From Streptomyces sp. CB02058 (GTDB lineage: Bacteria; Actinomycetota; Actinomycetes; Streptomycetales; Streptomycetaceae), in assembly GCF_001905505.1 (NCBI RefSeq), contig NZ_LIPG01000001.1, positions 248,001-312,000 on the forward strand: DNA of 64,000 nt, given 5' to 3'. Position 1 is the first letter of the stretch; each line of letters begins with the position of its first letter. The notes under the pieces are model-generated. The model was not told where the DNA came from and searched no databases. It saw only the letters and a list, made by a program, of their open reading frames with translations. This document shows, piece by piece, positions 1-8,051 of the stretch. A program made the translations under genes and the position numbers.

Positions 1-1
1 C

Positions 2-1453
2 ATGTCCTCCTCGGCCACCGCCACGGTCGATCAGCCTCCGATGCCGCAGCCGCCGCACGGGTTCCTCGATCGCTACTTCAAGATCTCCGAGCGGGGGTCT
101 TCGGTCGCCCGGGAGATCCGCGGTGGGTTCGCCACGTTCTTCGCGATGGCGTACATCATCGTGCTGAACCCGATCATCCTCGGCAGCGCCAAGGACATGT
201 ACGGGCACCAGCTCGACGGCGGACAGCTCGTCACGGCCACCGTGCTCACGGCGGCGTTCTCCACGCTCCTGATGGGCGTCATCGGCAACGTGCCGATCGC
301 GCTCGCCGCCGGTCTCGGCGTCAACACCGTCGTCGCCCTCCAGCTCGCCCCCCGGATGAGCTGGCCGGACGCGATGGGCATGGTCGTCCTCGCGGGCATC
401 GTCGTGATGCTGCTGGTCGCGACCGGGCTCCGTGAGCGCGTGATGAACGCCGTGCCGCGCTCTCTCCGCAAGGGCATCGCGATCGGCATCGGTCTCTTCG
501 TGCTGCTGGTCGGCCTGGTCGACTCGGGCTTCGTCTCCCGCATCCCGGACGCCGCGCACACCACCGTGCCGCTCCAGCTCGGCAGCGACGGCCACCTCAA
601 CGGCTGGCCCGTCCTGGTCTTCATCCTCGGCACGCTGCTCACCCTCGGGCTCATCGTCCGCAAGGTGCCGGGCGCGATCCTGCTCTCCATCGTCGTCATG
701 ACGATCGTCGCGGTGGCCATCGACGCGATCGCGGACCTGCCGGCCGGCGCCTGGGGCCTGACCGTCCCGGAGTGGCCCGGCAACCCCGTCTCGTCACCGG
801 ACTTCGGGCTGATCGGTGAGGTCAGCCTGTTCGGCGGCTTCGCCAAGGTCGGCTATCTGACCGGCATCCTCTTCGTCTTCACCGTGCTGCTGTCCTGCTT
901 CTTCGACGCGATGGGCACCATCCTCGGCGTCGGCGACGAGGCCAAGCTGATGGACAAGGACGGGAACTTCCCGGGCATCAACAAGGTCCTGCTCATCGAC
1001 GGTGTCGCCGTCGCCGCGGGTGGCGCGACCTCCTCCTCCGCCTCGACCTGCTTCGTGGAGTCCACGGCGGGCGTCGGCGAAGGTGCGCGTACGGGTCTTG
1101 CGAGCGTGGTGAGCGGGCTGCTCTTCACGGTGGCGCTGTTCCTGACGCCGCTGGCGACGATGGTCCCCTCGCAGGCGGCCACCCCGGCCCTGATCGCGGT
1201 CGGTTTCCTGATCCTCGCGGGCAATGTGCGGGACGTGGACTGGGGCGACTACACGCTCGCCATCCCGGCCTTCCTCGCCATGCTGATGATGCCGCTCACG
1301 TACTCGATCACCAACGGCATCGGCATCGGCTGCATCGCCTTCAGCCTGATGCGCCTGGTGGCCGGCCGGGGCAAGGAGGTCCCGGTGGCCATGTACGTGG
1401 TCTCCGCGGTCTTCGTCTTCTACTACGCGATGCCGGCGCTCGGCCTCACGTAG
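2..1453 (+). CDS. NCS2-family purine permease (AzgA-like)
   Basis: A 483-residue polytopic membrane protein, probably a proton-coupled importer of adenine, guanine or hypoxanthine. The AzgA-type opening is visible (GGFATFFAMAYIIVLNPIIL, residues 41-60), followed by about a dozen hydrophobic segments and the family signature around residues 353-372 (ESTAGVGEGARTGL). The Ser-rich run just before it (TSSSAST) lies in the substrate-binding half of the protein in this family. The length is normal. The ATG is the second base of the window, so the ribosome-binding site and promoter are out of view and a slightly longer N-terminus cannot be excluded. No co-directional partner lies close behind it. 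The exact purine specificity is inference from the family. Confidence 0.92.
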   Translation: MSSSATATVDQPPMPQPPHGFLDRYFKISERGSSVAREIRGGFATFFAMAYIIVLNPIILGSAKDMYGHQLDGGQLVTATVLTAAFSTLLMGVIGNVPIALAAGLGVNTVVALQLAPRMSWPDAMGMVVLAGIVVMLLVATGLRERVMNAVPRSLRKGIAIGIGLFVLLVGLVDSGFVSRIPDAAHTTVPLQLGSDGHLNGWPVLVFILGTLLTLGLIVRKVPGAILLSIVVMTIVAVAIDAIADLPAGAWGLTVPEWPGNPVSSPDFGLIGEVSLFGGFAKVGYLTGILFVFTVLLSCFFDAMGTILGVGDEAKLMDKDGNFPGINKVLLIDGVAVAAGGATSSSASTCFVESTAGVGEGARTGLASVVSGLLFTVALFLTPLATMVPSQAATPALIAVGFLILAGNVRDVDWGDYTLAIPAFLAMLMMPLTYSITNGIGIGCIAFSLMRLVAGRGKEVPVAMYVVSAVFVFYYAMPALGLT

Positions 1454-1502
1454 ACGCGGAACATCCTCAGCGGAGCTCCCACCCCTGCGGGGCGGATCCC
1501 CG

Positions 1503-1718
1503 TCATGTGACCCGGTCGGCCGGGTCCGCCTGACGGGGGTCCGCCCCGTAGAACTTCTCGGTCTCGTCGACGGCCGCGTGGAAGCGTTCGTCGAAATCGT
1601 CGCGAACGAGCGTCCGGACCACGTAGTCCTGGACGCTCATGCCGCGTCTGGCGGCGTGACGGCGGAGCCGGTCGAGCAGCTCACCGTCTATGCGCAGGCT
1701 GAGCACTGTCGATCCCAT
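1503..1718 (-). CDS. Ribbon-helix-helix (CopG/Arc-like) small protein
   Basis: A 71-residue protein whose first third reads as a ribbon-helix-helix DNA-binding fold: the beta strand TVLSLRID is followed by two amphipathic helices (ELLDRLRRHAARRG and SVQDYVVRTLVRDD). Such proteins are usually dimeric repressors or antitoxins. I chose the internal ATG at 1718 because it starts immediately before the conserved strand; an upstream ATG at 1742 would add eight residues. The acidic tail (DETEKFYGADPRQADPADRVT) looks like an antitoxin tail, but no toxin gene is adjacent. It is transcribed away from the marR gene, and the shared 134-bp region contains palindromes. The function is unassigned. Confidence 0.75.
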   Translation of the reverse strand: MGSTVLSLRIDGELLDRLRRHAARRGMSVQDYVVRTLVRDDFDERFHAAVDETEKFYGADPRQADPADRVT

Positions 1719-1805
1719 GCCAAGCAGGGTCGCGGCACACATGGCCTTCTTGTGGCTCTTTCCGCCCCATACTCACTCGTTCGGGTGATCAGTTTCTCGC
1801 GCGTG

Positions 1806-1834
1806 TACCACCAGGTGGTATTTAGCACAGCTAA
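1806..1834. promoter_or_regulatory. Two adjacent palindromes, probable MarR operator
   Basis: TACCACC-A-GGTGGTA (1806-1820) is a perfect 15-bp palindrome. It is followed at once by TTAGC-ACA-GCTAA (1822-1834), also perfect. The second sits just upstream of a -10-like TACGCT (1840-1845), so a bound repressor would block the promoter of the MarR-family gene that starts at 1853. TTAGC/GCTAA half-sites are common for MarR-family proteins; autoregulation is the inference. Confidence 0.65.
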
Positions 1835-1852
1835 TGAGTTACGCTAAGGAAC

Positions 1853-2293
1853 ATGCCTGACCTGATCCACGACGGTGAGAGTGCCGCCGCCGTGAGCTCC
1901 CTCCGCTCCGCCGTGATGCTGCTGGGCCGGCGGCTGAAGCACCAGCGTGTCGACGAGTCGCTGAGCCCCACCGAGATGTCGGTGCTCGGCACGCTCGCGC
2001 GTTGCGGCTCGGCCACTCCCGGTGAGCTGGCCCGCAAGGAGCACGTGCAGCCGCCGTCGATGACCCGCATCGTCGCGCTGCTGGAAGCCAAGGGCCTGGT
2101 CAGACTGGAACCGCACCCCGATGACCGTCGGCAGAAGAGGGTCAGCCGGACCGAGCAGGCGGAAGCCATGCTCGCCGAGAGCCGCTCCAAGCGGAACGCC
2201 TGGCTGGCCAACCTCGCCGAGGGCCTGGACGAGGACGAGTGGGAGAAGCTGCGGGCCGCCGCGCCCGTGCTGGAGAAGCTTGCCCACCTGTGA
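1853..2293 (+). CDS. MarR-family transcriptional regulator
   Basis: A 146-residue winged-helix regulator. The MarR core is clear: LSPTEMSVLGTL (helix), TPGELARKEHVQPPSMTRIVALLEAKGLV (recognition helix region, residues 55-83) and the wing DPDDRRQKRVSRTE-like segment (PHPDDRRQKRVS). It probably represses itself and the MFS exporter gene 93 bp downstream, the usual marR-transporter arrangement. A TACGCT -10 box ends 7 nt before the ATG and no well-spaced Shine-Dalgarno is present, so a leaderless transcript is likely. The two palindromes directly upstream are the expected operator. The ligand is unknown. Confidence 0.93.
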   Translation: MPDLIHDGESAAAVSSLRSAVMLLGRRLKHQRVDESLSPTEMSVLGTLARCGSATPGELARKEHVQPPSMTRIVALLEAKGLVRLEPHPDDRRQKRVSRTEQAEAMLAESRSKRNAWLANLAEGLDEDEWEKLRAAAPVLEKLAHL

Positions 2294-2338
2294 CCCCGGC
2301 GGGAGGCACGGGCCCACGGCCCCCGCCTCCCGCGGTCA
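2291..2338 (+). promoter_or_regulatory. Stable hairpin between marR and the MFS gene
   Basis: Starting on the marR stop codon there is a nested hairpin: outer TGACC/GGTCA, middle GCGGGAGGC/GCCTCCCGC, inner GGGCC/GGCCC. No U-run follows, so it may be an attenuator, a processing site or a weak terminator that lowers expression of the transporter relative to the regulator. The role is inference; the pairing is visible. Confidence 0.5.
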
Positions 2339-2386
2339 CCTCCCCGTCAGTCCGCACGCCGTATACGCCCGAGGAGGCGAACCCTT

Positions 2387-3721
2387 TTGAGTACGGGATC
2401 CGGAGCAGACTCCGCCCCCGCACCGACTTCCACCCACGAGAGCAAGACCGGCGGGACCTTCTCGTCGCTGAAGATCCGCAACTACCGCCTGTTCGCCACG
2501 GGCGCCGTGATCTCCAACACCGGTACCTGGATGTCCCGCATCACGCAGGACTGGCTCGTCCTGAGCCTCACCGGGTCCGCCGCCGCCGTCGGTATCACCA
2601 CGGCCCTCCAGTTCCTCCCGATGCTGCTGTTCGGCCTGTACGGCGGTGTCATCGCCGACCGGCTGCCGAAGCGGCGTCTGCTGCTCATCAGCCAGGCGGC
2701 GCTCGGCCTGTGCGGCATCGCACTCGCCGTGCTGACCCTCTCCGGCGTCGTCCAGGTCTGGCACGTCTATCTGATCGCGTTCCTGCTCGGCATGGTGACC
2801 GTCGTCGACAACCCGGCGCGCCAGTCGTTCGTCTCCGAGATGGTCGGCCCCGCGCAGCTGCGCAACGCGGTCAGCCTGAACTCGGCGAACTTCCAGTCCG
2901 CCCGGCTCATCGGCCCCGCCGTCGCGGGTGTCCTGATCACCACGGTCGGCAGCGGCTGGGCCTTCATGCTGAACGGGCTGTCGTTCATCGCCCCGCTGGT
3001 CGGGCTGCTCATGATGCGTACGCATGAGCTCCACCCGTCCGTGACCGTCAAGCGCGCCAAGGGCCAGCTGCGTGAGGGGCTGCGCTACGTGTCGGGCAGA
3101 CCCGAGCTGATCTGGCCGATCGTCCTGGTCGGCTTCGTCGGCACGTTCGGGTTCAACTTCCCGATCTGGCTGACGGCCTTCGCCGACGAGATCTTCCACG
3201 GCGGCGCCGGGATGTACTCGTTCTTCAACATCCTCATGGCCGCCGGCTCCCTCGCGGGAGCCCTGCTCGCCGCCCGCCGCCGCTCCTCGCGGCTGCGGAT
3301 GCTGGTCGCCGCGGGCACCCTGTTCGGTGTCCTGGAGATCGCCGCGTCGCTGTCGCCGTCCGTCTGGCTCTTCTCGCTGCTGCTGGTCCCGATCGGCATG
3401 ATCGGCCTGACGACCAACATCAGCGCCAACACGAGCGTCCAGATGGCCTCGGACCCCGAGATGCGGGGCCGGGTGATGAGCCTCTACATGATGGTCTTCG
3501 CCGGTGGCACACCGGTGGGCGCGCCGATCGTCGGCTGGATCAGCGACGTGTACGGCGCCCGGACCGGCATGGCGGCCGGCGGGGCGATCTCGATGCTGGC
3601 CGCGCTCGGGGTCGGCTTCGCGCTGACCCGCGTCGGCGGCCTCCGCGTCAAGGTCGACCTGCGCCCGGGCCGCCCGCACGTGCGGTTCGTCCCCAGGGAA
3701 CAGCTGGCCACGGCGGCCTGA
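2387..3721 (+). CDS. MFS transporter (drug-exporter type)
   Basis: A 444-residue, 12-helix major facilitator. The cytoplasmic loop motif A between helices 2 and 3 is visible as GGVIADRLPKRR (residues 86-97), and the internal repeat VVDNPARQSFVSEMV is typical of the EntS/MFS_3 type of efflux pump. The start is a TTG placed 9 nt after a GAGGAGG ribosome-binding site, better supported than any ATG; the in-frame ATGs all lie inside helix 1. It follows the marR gene in the same direction, so export of a compound sensed by MarR is likely. The substrate cannot be read from the sequence. Confidence 0.92.
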   Translation: MSTGSGADSAPAPTSTHESKTGGTFSSLKIRNYRLFATGAVISNTGTWMSRITQDWLVLSLTGSAAAVGITTALQFLPMLLFGLYGGVIADRLPKRRLLLISQAALGLCGIALAVLTLSGVVQVWHVYLIAFLLGMVTVVDNPARQSFVSEMVGPAQLRNAVSLNSANFQSARLIGPAVAGVLITTVGSGWAFMLNGLSFIAPLVGLLMMRTHELHPSVTVKRAKGQLREGLRYVSGRPELIWPIVLVGFVGTFGFNFPIWLTAFADEIFHGGAGMYSFFNILMAAGSLAGALLAARRRSSRLRMLVAAGTLFGVLEIAASLSPSVWLFSLLLVPIGMIGLTTNISANTSVQMASDPEMRGRVMSLYMMVFAGGTPVGAPIVGWISDVYGARTGMAAGGAISMLAALGVGFALTRVGGLRVKVDLRPGRPHVRFVPREQLATAA

Positions 3722-3787
3722 GAACCGCCCGTCCCGTCACTGCCCTCCACCCAGGCCGGTGGGGGGCAGTCGCGCGTCCGGCGGCGT

Positions 3788-4369
3788 TCAGTCGCGGGGG
3801 AAGGCGGCCGTCTTCAGAGTGAGGCCCACGACCGTGTCGGTGAGGTCGATGGCGGTGCCGAAGTCGAGGCTCAGCACGCTGCGGTACTCGTCGCCCTTCG
3901 GGAGCGTGTGCAGGTGCCACGTGCCGGTGTACGGGTCGACGATGAGGTACACGGGCACGCCTGCGGTGGCGTATGTGGCCTTCTTGGGGCCGTAGTCATT
4001 GGCACCGGTGCTCCTGGAGATCACCTCAGCGACGAACTCGATGTCCTGGTAGTGCCAGCGGCCGTCCTCGCCTTTGGCGGCATCCTGGGTGAGCGCCACC
4101 ACATCGGAGGCGAAGCCGTTGAGGCAGCCGGGGTAGTCGATGCGTACGTCGGAGAGCAGCCGGTTCTCCTGGTAGCCGGCCAGAAGCTGCCTGATGACGG
4201 CCAGAATGATCCGCCAGTGCGTGTCCCGTTGCGGCGACATGTAGACGTTCCCCGCGACGATCTCGACCTTGAATCCCTCGGGGGTGGGCTCAAGCCACTC
4301 GAACATCATGTCCAAGGTGCGCTCGTCGCTGGTGTCGGCCATCTCGATCCTGTCGTCGACGACGGTCAT
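3788..4369 (-). CDS. Uma2-family (PD-(D/E)xK) putative endonuclease
   Basis: A 193-residue protein of the Uma2/DUF820 family, restriction-endonuclease-like folds very abundant in Streptomyces and cyanobacteria. Recognisable pieces are RIDYPGCLNGFASDVVAL, the catalytic-type segment EVISRST...KKATYATAGVPVYLIVDP (acid, then lysine, then the conserved strand), and the C-terminal VLSLDFG strand. The ATG at 4369 was chosen over an upstream start at 4471 because it begins the conserved part and avoids overlapping the divergent gene at 4470. The cellular role of these proteins is unknown. A second member lies at 32.1-32.7 kb. Confidence 0.85.
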   Translation of the reverse strand: MTVVDDRIEMADTSDERTLDMMFEWLEPTPEGFKVEIVAGNVYMSPQRDTHWRIILAVIRQLLAGYQENRLLSDVRIDYPGCLNGFASDVVALTQDAAKGEDGRWHYQDIEFVAEVISRSTGANDYGPKKATYATAGVPVYLIVDPYTGTWHLHTLPKGDEYRSVLSLDFGTAIDLTDTVVGLTLKTAAFPRD

Positions 4370-4469
4370 CGTGCCGCTCCTCCCCGCTGTCGCACGGGCG
4401 CGGGCAGCCGCGTAGTACAACGATAGGCCCGGGCCCCCGGACACGCGGGGACGCTGGGACACTCGCCGC

Positions 4470-5042
4470 ATGAGCAGCCAGAGACTCTTCGCCGCCGTCC
4501 TGCCACCCGGTCCCGCCGTGGAGGAGCTGGCCGGGGCCGTCGGCCGTCTGCGCGGGATGCCGGGGGCCGTGGACCTCCGCTGGACCGAGCGGGCCGGCTG
4601 GCACTACACGCTGGCCTTCCTCGGCAACGTGGAGGAGGAGCTGCTGCCCGAGCTGTACGTCCGGCTGGAGCGGGCCGCGCACCGGACCGAGCCGTTTCCG
4701 CTCAGGATCCACGGCGGGGGCCGCTTCGACGGGCGGGCGCTGTGGGCGGGGGCCGCGGGCGGCCTGGACACGCTGCGGCTGCTCGCCGAACGCGCAGACG
4801 CCGCCGCCCGCAGGGCCGGGGTGCCGATGGAGGAGCACCGCCGGTTCACCCCGCACCTCACCCTGGCCCGCAGCCGGACGCAGGCCGACCTGACCTCGTA
4901 CGTGGCGGCGCTGGAGGGCTTCGAGGGCATGCACTGGGAGGCCGGGGAGCTCAGTCTCGTACGCAGCCGTCTGCCCGTGGACGGGGTGCCGGGGGAGCAG
5001 CCCCGGTACGAGGTGGCGCGGGCCTGGCCGCTGGGGCGGTGA
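4470..5042 (+). CDS. thpR: RNA 2',3'-cyclic phosphodiesterase
   Basis: A 190-residue two-histidine (2H) phosphoesterase. The two catalytic HxT motifs are present at H45-Y-T47 (HYTLAFLG) and H129-L-T131 (HLTLAR), separated by about 84 residues as expected. The opening RLFAAVLPP matches LigT/ThpR proteins. They hydrolyse 2',3'-cyclic phosphate ends of RNA; older names are 2'-5' RNA ligase or LigT. A GACACT -10-like box ends 6 nt before the ATG and no Shine-Dalgarno precedes it, so the mRNA may be leaderless. It stands alone, divergent from the Uma2 gene. Confidence 0.92.
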   Translation: MSSQRLFAAVLPPGPAVEELAGAVGRLRGMPGAVDLRWTERAGWHYTLAFLGNVEEELLPELYVRLERAAHRTEPFPLRIHGGGRFDGRALWAGAAGGLDTLRLLAERADAAARRAGVPMEEHRRFTPHLTLARSRTQADLTSYVAALEGFEGMHWEAGELSLVRSRLPVDGVPGEQPRYEVARAWPLGR

Positions 5043-5064
5043 GCGGGGCGGTTACGCTCGTGGG

Positions 5065-5154
5065 GTGGACCCGAAGACAAGAAACCGCATCATGGCGGCC
5101 GTGCTCGTGCTGATGTTCGTCGTCGTGGCGGCGGCCTCCGCCCTCGGAGGCTGA
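5065..5154 (+). CDS. 29-residue single-span membrane peptide
   Basis: Twenty-two bases after thpR is a short frame, GTG to TGA, encoding a charged N-terminus (VDPKTRNRIM) followed by one hydrophobic helix of about 18 residues rich in Val, Leu and Ala. A TACGCT box (5053-5058) ends exactly 6 nt before the GTG, a typical Streptomyces leaderless start. The combination of promoter spacing, third-position G/C bias and coherent membrane-peptide design supports a real gene. The function is unknown. Confidence 0.6.
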   Translation: MDPKTRNRIMAAVLVLMFVVVAAASALGG

Positions 5155-5185
5155 GCCCCGGGGGCGGAAGCCGTACCGCCGGCCG

Positions 5186-6190
5186 TCACCAGGCGAAGTT
5201 CTCCGGCGACGGGCCGGGACCCGGGAAGATCTCGTCCAGGGCCGACAGCACCTCGTCCGAGAGCTCCAGCTCCACCGCGCGCACCGCCGAGTCGAGCTGC
5301 TCCCGCGTGCGCGGGCCGGAGATCGGGCCGGTGATGCCGGGCCGGGTCAGCAGCCAGGCGAGACCGGCCTCGCCGGGCTCCAGGCCGTGCTTCTCCAGCA
5401 GGTCCTCGTACGCCTGGACCTGGGCCCGCACCTTCGGGTCGGCCAGCGCGTCGCCGGAGCGGCCGGACGTGGACCGGGCGCCGCCGCCCTCGCGCTCCTT
5501 GCGGATCGCGCCGCCGAGCAGCCCGCCGTGCAGCGGCGACCACGGGATGACCCCGAGGCCGTACTCCTGGGCGGCCGGGATGACCTCCATCTCGGCGCCG
5601 CGCTCCATCAGGTTGTAGATGCACTGCTCGCTGACGAGGCCGTAGCTGCCGCGCCGCTGGGCCCGCTCGTTGGCCTGGGCGATCTTGTAGCCCGAGAAGT
5701 TGGACGAGCCCGCGTAGAGGATCTTGCCCTGCTGGATCAGTACGTCGATGGCCTGCCAGATCTCGTCGATCGGGGTGTCCCGGTCGACGTGGTGGAACTG
5801 GTACAGGTCGATGTGGTCCGTCTGGAGCCGCTTGAGGCTGGCGTCGACGGCGCGGCGGATGTTGAGGGCGGACAGCTTGTCGTGGTTGGGCCACGCCTCG
5901 CCGTCGGCGCCCATGTTGCCGTAGACCTTGGTGGCGAGGACGACCTTGTCGCGGCGGTCGCCGCCCTGCGCGAACCAGGTGCCGAGGATCTCCTCGGTGC
6001 GGCCCTTGTTCTCACCCCAGCCGTAGACGTTCGCCGTGTCGAAGAAGTTGACGCCCGCCTCCAGGGCGGCGTCCATGAGCGCGTGGCTGTCGCTCTCGTT
6101 GGTCTGGGGGCCGAAGTTCATCGTCCCCAGCACGAGGCGGCTGACCTTGAGTCCGGTGCGTCCGAGCTGCGTGTACTTCATGGAGCCCAA
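5186..6190 (-). CDS. Aldo/keto reductase
   Basis: A 334-residue NADP(H)-dependent TIM-barrel oxidoreductase. The catalytic tetrad fits D51, Y56, K88 and H123 (DTANVYG, LATKVYG, QFHHVD). The segment LQTDHIDLYQFHHVDRDTPIDEIWQAIDVLIQQGKILYAG is typical of the YajO/AKR11-like group. The TTG at 6190 is preceded by AAGGAG with 5-nt spacing; the ATG at 6181 is 14 nt away from it, so TTG is preferred, with only three residues at stake. It is the last of three co-directional genes starting at 7875 (gaps of 19 and 37 bp). The substrate is unknown. Confidence 0.93.
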   Translation of the reverse strand: MGSMKYTQLGRTGLKVSRLVLGTMNFGPQTNESDSHALMDAALEAGVNFFDTANVYGWGENKGRTEEILGTWFAQGGDRRDKVVLATKVYGNMGADGEAWPNHDKLSALNIRRAVDASLKRLQTDHIDLYQFHHVDRDTPIDEIWQAIDVLIQQGKILYAGSSNFSGYKIAQANERAQRRGSYGLVSEQCIYNLMERGAEMEVIPAAQEYGLGVIPWSPLHGGLLGGAIRKEREGGGARSTSGRSGDALADPKVRAQVQAYEDLLEKHGLEPGEAGLAWLLTRPGITGPISGPRTREQLDSAVRAVELELSDEVLSALDEIFPGPGPSPENFAW

Positions 6191-6227
6191 GCCAACTCCT
6201 TCGAGCGTGCTCGAAGCAAGCGTGATC

Positions 6228-7202
6228 TCAGACGCGCCGCGCGAACCGGTCCAGCGCGGCCAGCACCGCCCGGGAGGTCGCGGGGCCGCCGAGGTGCCCC
6301 GCGCCGTCGATCACCGTCAGCTCGGCGTCCGGCCAGGCCCTGGCCAGCTCCCAGGCGGTGGTCAGCGGTCCGCCCAGGTCGAACCGGCCGTGCACCAGGA
6401 CGCCCGGGATGCCCGCCAGACGGTCGGCGTCCCGGATCAGCTGCCCCTCCTCCAGCCAGGCGGCGTGGGAGAAGTAGCGCGCGCAGATCCTGACCAACGC
6501 CAGCTGGTCGCGACCGGGTCTGCCGCTGTACGGGGGCGGGCCGGTGTGCGCCTCCATCGACAGCACCGCGTCCTCCCAGGCGCACCAGTCGGCGGTGGCC
6601 CTCGCCCGCACCTCCGGGTCGGGGCTCTCCGTCCGCCGGGCGTACGAGGCGACGAGGTCCCCGGGGCCCTCGGCCTCGGGGGCACCCGCCCGGAACAGGT
6701 CCCAGGCCTCGGGGAAGATCTGCCCGGCGCCCCTGTACAGCCAGTCGATCTCGCTGCGCCGGGTCGTCGTCACGGCGGAGATCACGATCTCCGAGACCCG
6801 CTCCGGGTGCTGCTCGGCGTACGCCAGGATCAGCGTGGAGCCCCACGAACCGCCGTACAGCAGCCACTTGTCGATGCCCAGGTGCTCCCTCAGGAGCTCC
6901 ATGTCGGCGACCAGGTGGGCCGTCGTGTTGTGCCGCAGGTCGGTGGCGGGGTCGCTCGCGTGCGGGGTGGACCGGCCGCAGTTGCGCTGGTCGAAGAGCA
7001 CGACGCGGTAGAGGTCCGGGTCGAAGTACTGCCGGGGGCGTGCGCCGCACCCCGAGCCGGGCCCGCCGTGGACCACGAGGGCGGGCTTGCCTGCGGGGTT
7101 GCCGCAGACCTCCCAGTGGACGAGGTTGCCGTCGCCGACGTCCAGCATTCCCTGGTCGTGGGGCTCGATCGGCGGGTACGTCCCGTCGGGGTCACGGGGC
7201 AT
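6228..7202 (-). CDS. pip: Proline iminopeptidase (prolyl aminopeptidase)
   Basis: A 324-residue alpha/beta hydrolase of peptidase family S33, removing N-terminal proline from peptides in the cytoplasm. Visible features are the oxyanion motif HGGPGSG (45-51), the DQRNCGRSTPH segment diagnostic of this family, the nucleophile elbow GGSWGS with S119, the Asp in HGRFDLGGP and the His in DGAGHLG. The ATG at 7202 has a GGAGGG site a few bases upstream inside the intergenic gap. It sits between the anchored beta-domain protein and the aldo/keto reductase gene; no shared pathway is apparent. Confidence 0.94.
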   Translation of the reverse strand: MPRDPDGTYPPIEPHDQGMLDVGDGNLVHWEVCGNPAGKPALVVHGGPGSGCGARPRQYFDPDLYRVVLFDQRNCGRSTPHASDPATDLRHNTTAHLVADMELLREHLGIDKWLLYGGSWGSTLILAYAEQHPERVSEIVISAVTTTRRSEIDWLYRGAGQIFPEAWDLFRAGAPEAEGPGDLVASYARRTESPDPEVRARATADWCAWEDAVLSMEAHTGPPPYSGRPGRDQLALVRICARYFSHAAWLEEGQLIRDADRLAGIPGVLVHGRFDLGGPLTTAWELARAWPDAELTVIDGAGHLGGPATSRAVLAALDRFARRV

Positions 7203-7221
7203 GGCGGTGTCCCTCCGGGGG

Positions 7222-7875
7222 TCACTCGGTGAAGGTGAACGGGGTGTCGGCCGAATTGTCGACGTCCGGGTCGTCCTGGCTTCCCACCCGGAACGTGGGT
7301 GTGTCCCACCCCGAGCCGTTCTCCGCCGGCACCCGGACCTCCGCGGCGAACCGGCCCTCGGCGTCCGCGGTCACGTCCCGCAGATCGACCTCGACGGACC
7401 CGCTGTCCCGGAAGCTGATGCGGATCTGCTCCCCGGGCTCGAAGCCGCTGGCCGTGAGCGTCACCACGTCCCCGGCGGCCCCCGAGTCGGGGGCGGCGAT
7501 CAGTCGCGGCTTGGCGTTTCGCGTCGGAGAGGCGGTCGCCGGCAGGGTCTGCACCGGGGGATCCGCCGGTCCGTCGGAGGGGGTGGACTCCGCGGTCGTG
7601 GAGGGTGCCGTCACGACGGTCCTCGCGGGTCCGCCCCCCACGCCGCCCGGTGGGCCGTCCCCGTCCGACGCCACGGCGGCGATGACCGCTGCGGCGATCG
7701 TCGCGACTGCCGTGATCACCGCGGCGATGACCGGCATCCGGTGGCTTCCGCCCTGCGGGGCCGGGGGATGCGGAGGAGCGGGCGGGGGGCCGGTGGGCGG
7801 GACGGAGGCCGGAGCCGGGGGAGTGCTGGGCCTGGGCGGGACCGGGGGGCCGGGTGGTGGGCTGGGCTCGGACAC
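7222..7875 (-). CDS. Membrane-anchored protein with Pro-rich N-terminus and beta domain
   Basis: A 217-residue protein of unknown function. Residues 1-45 are proline-rich and lie before a single hydrophobic helix (47-69, MPVIAAVITAVATIAAAVIA), so they should be cytoplasmic. A Thr/Ser/Pro linker follows (75-120). The rest is a beta-strand domain with an IPT/Ig-like feel (GDVVTLTASGFEPGEQIRISF) exposed outside. The start is GTG with GGGGGA 8 nt upstream. The domain resembles cell-surface sandwich domains that position ligand-binding partners, but no catalytic residues are evident. It is the first gene of a three-gene minus-strand run. Confidence 0.75.
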   Translation of the reverse strand: MSEPSPPPGPPVPPRPSTPPAPASVPPTGPPPAPPHPPAPQGGSHRMPVIAAVITAVATIAAAVIAAVASDGDGPPGGVGGGPARTVVTAPSTTAESTPSDGPADPPVQTLPATASPTRNAKPRLIAAPDSGAAGDVVTLTASGFEPGEQIRISFRDSGSVEVDLRDVTADAEGRFAAEVRVPAENGSGWDTPTFRVGSQDDPDVDNSADTPFTFTE

Positions 7876-8051
7876 GCGGAGATCCCCCTGCTGGTCGTCG
7901 CGATCAGTGAAGCGATCAGAATACAGACAGAGAGTGACGGGAACGGTTCAATTTCTCTGCACGGCTGGGGAGTTGGTGACCGATGGATGTCGGTTGGGAG
8001 CGGGCCCCCGACCGCCGTGACGGCGCGGGCCCGCACGGGAGCCCCCGCGCG

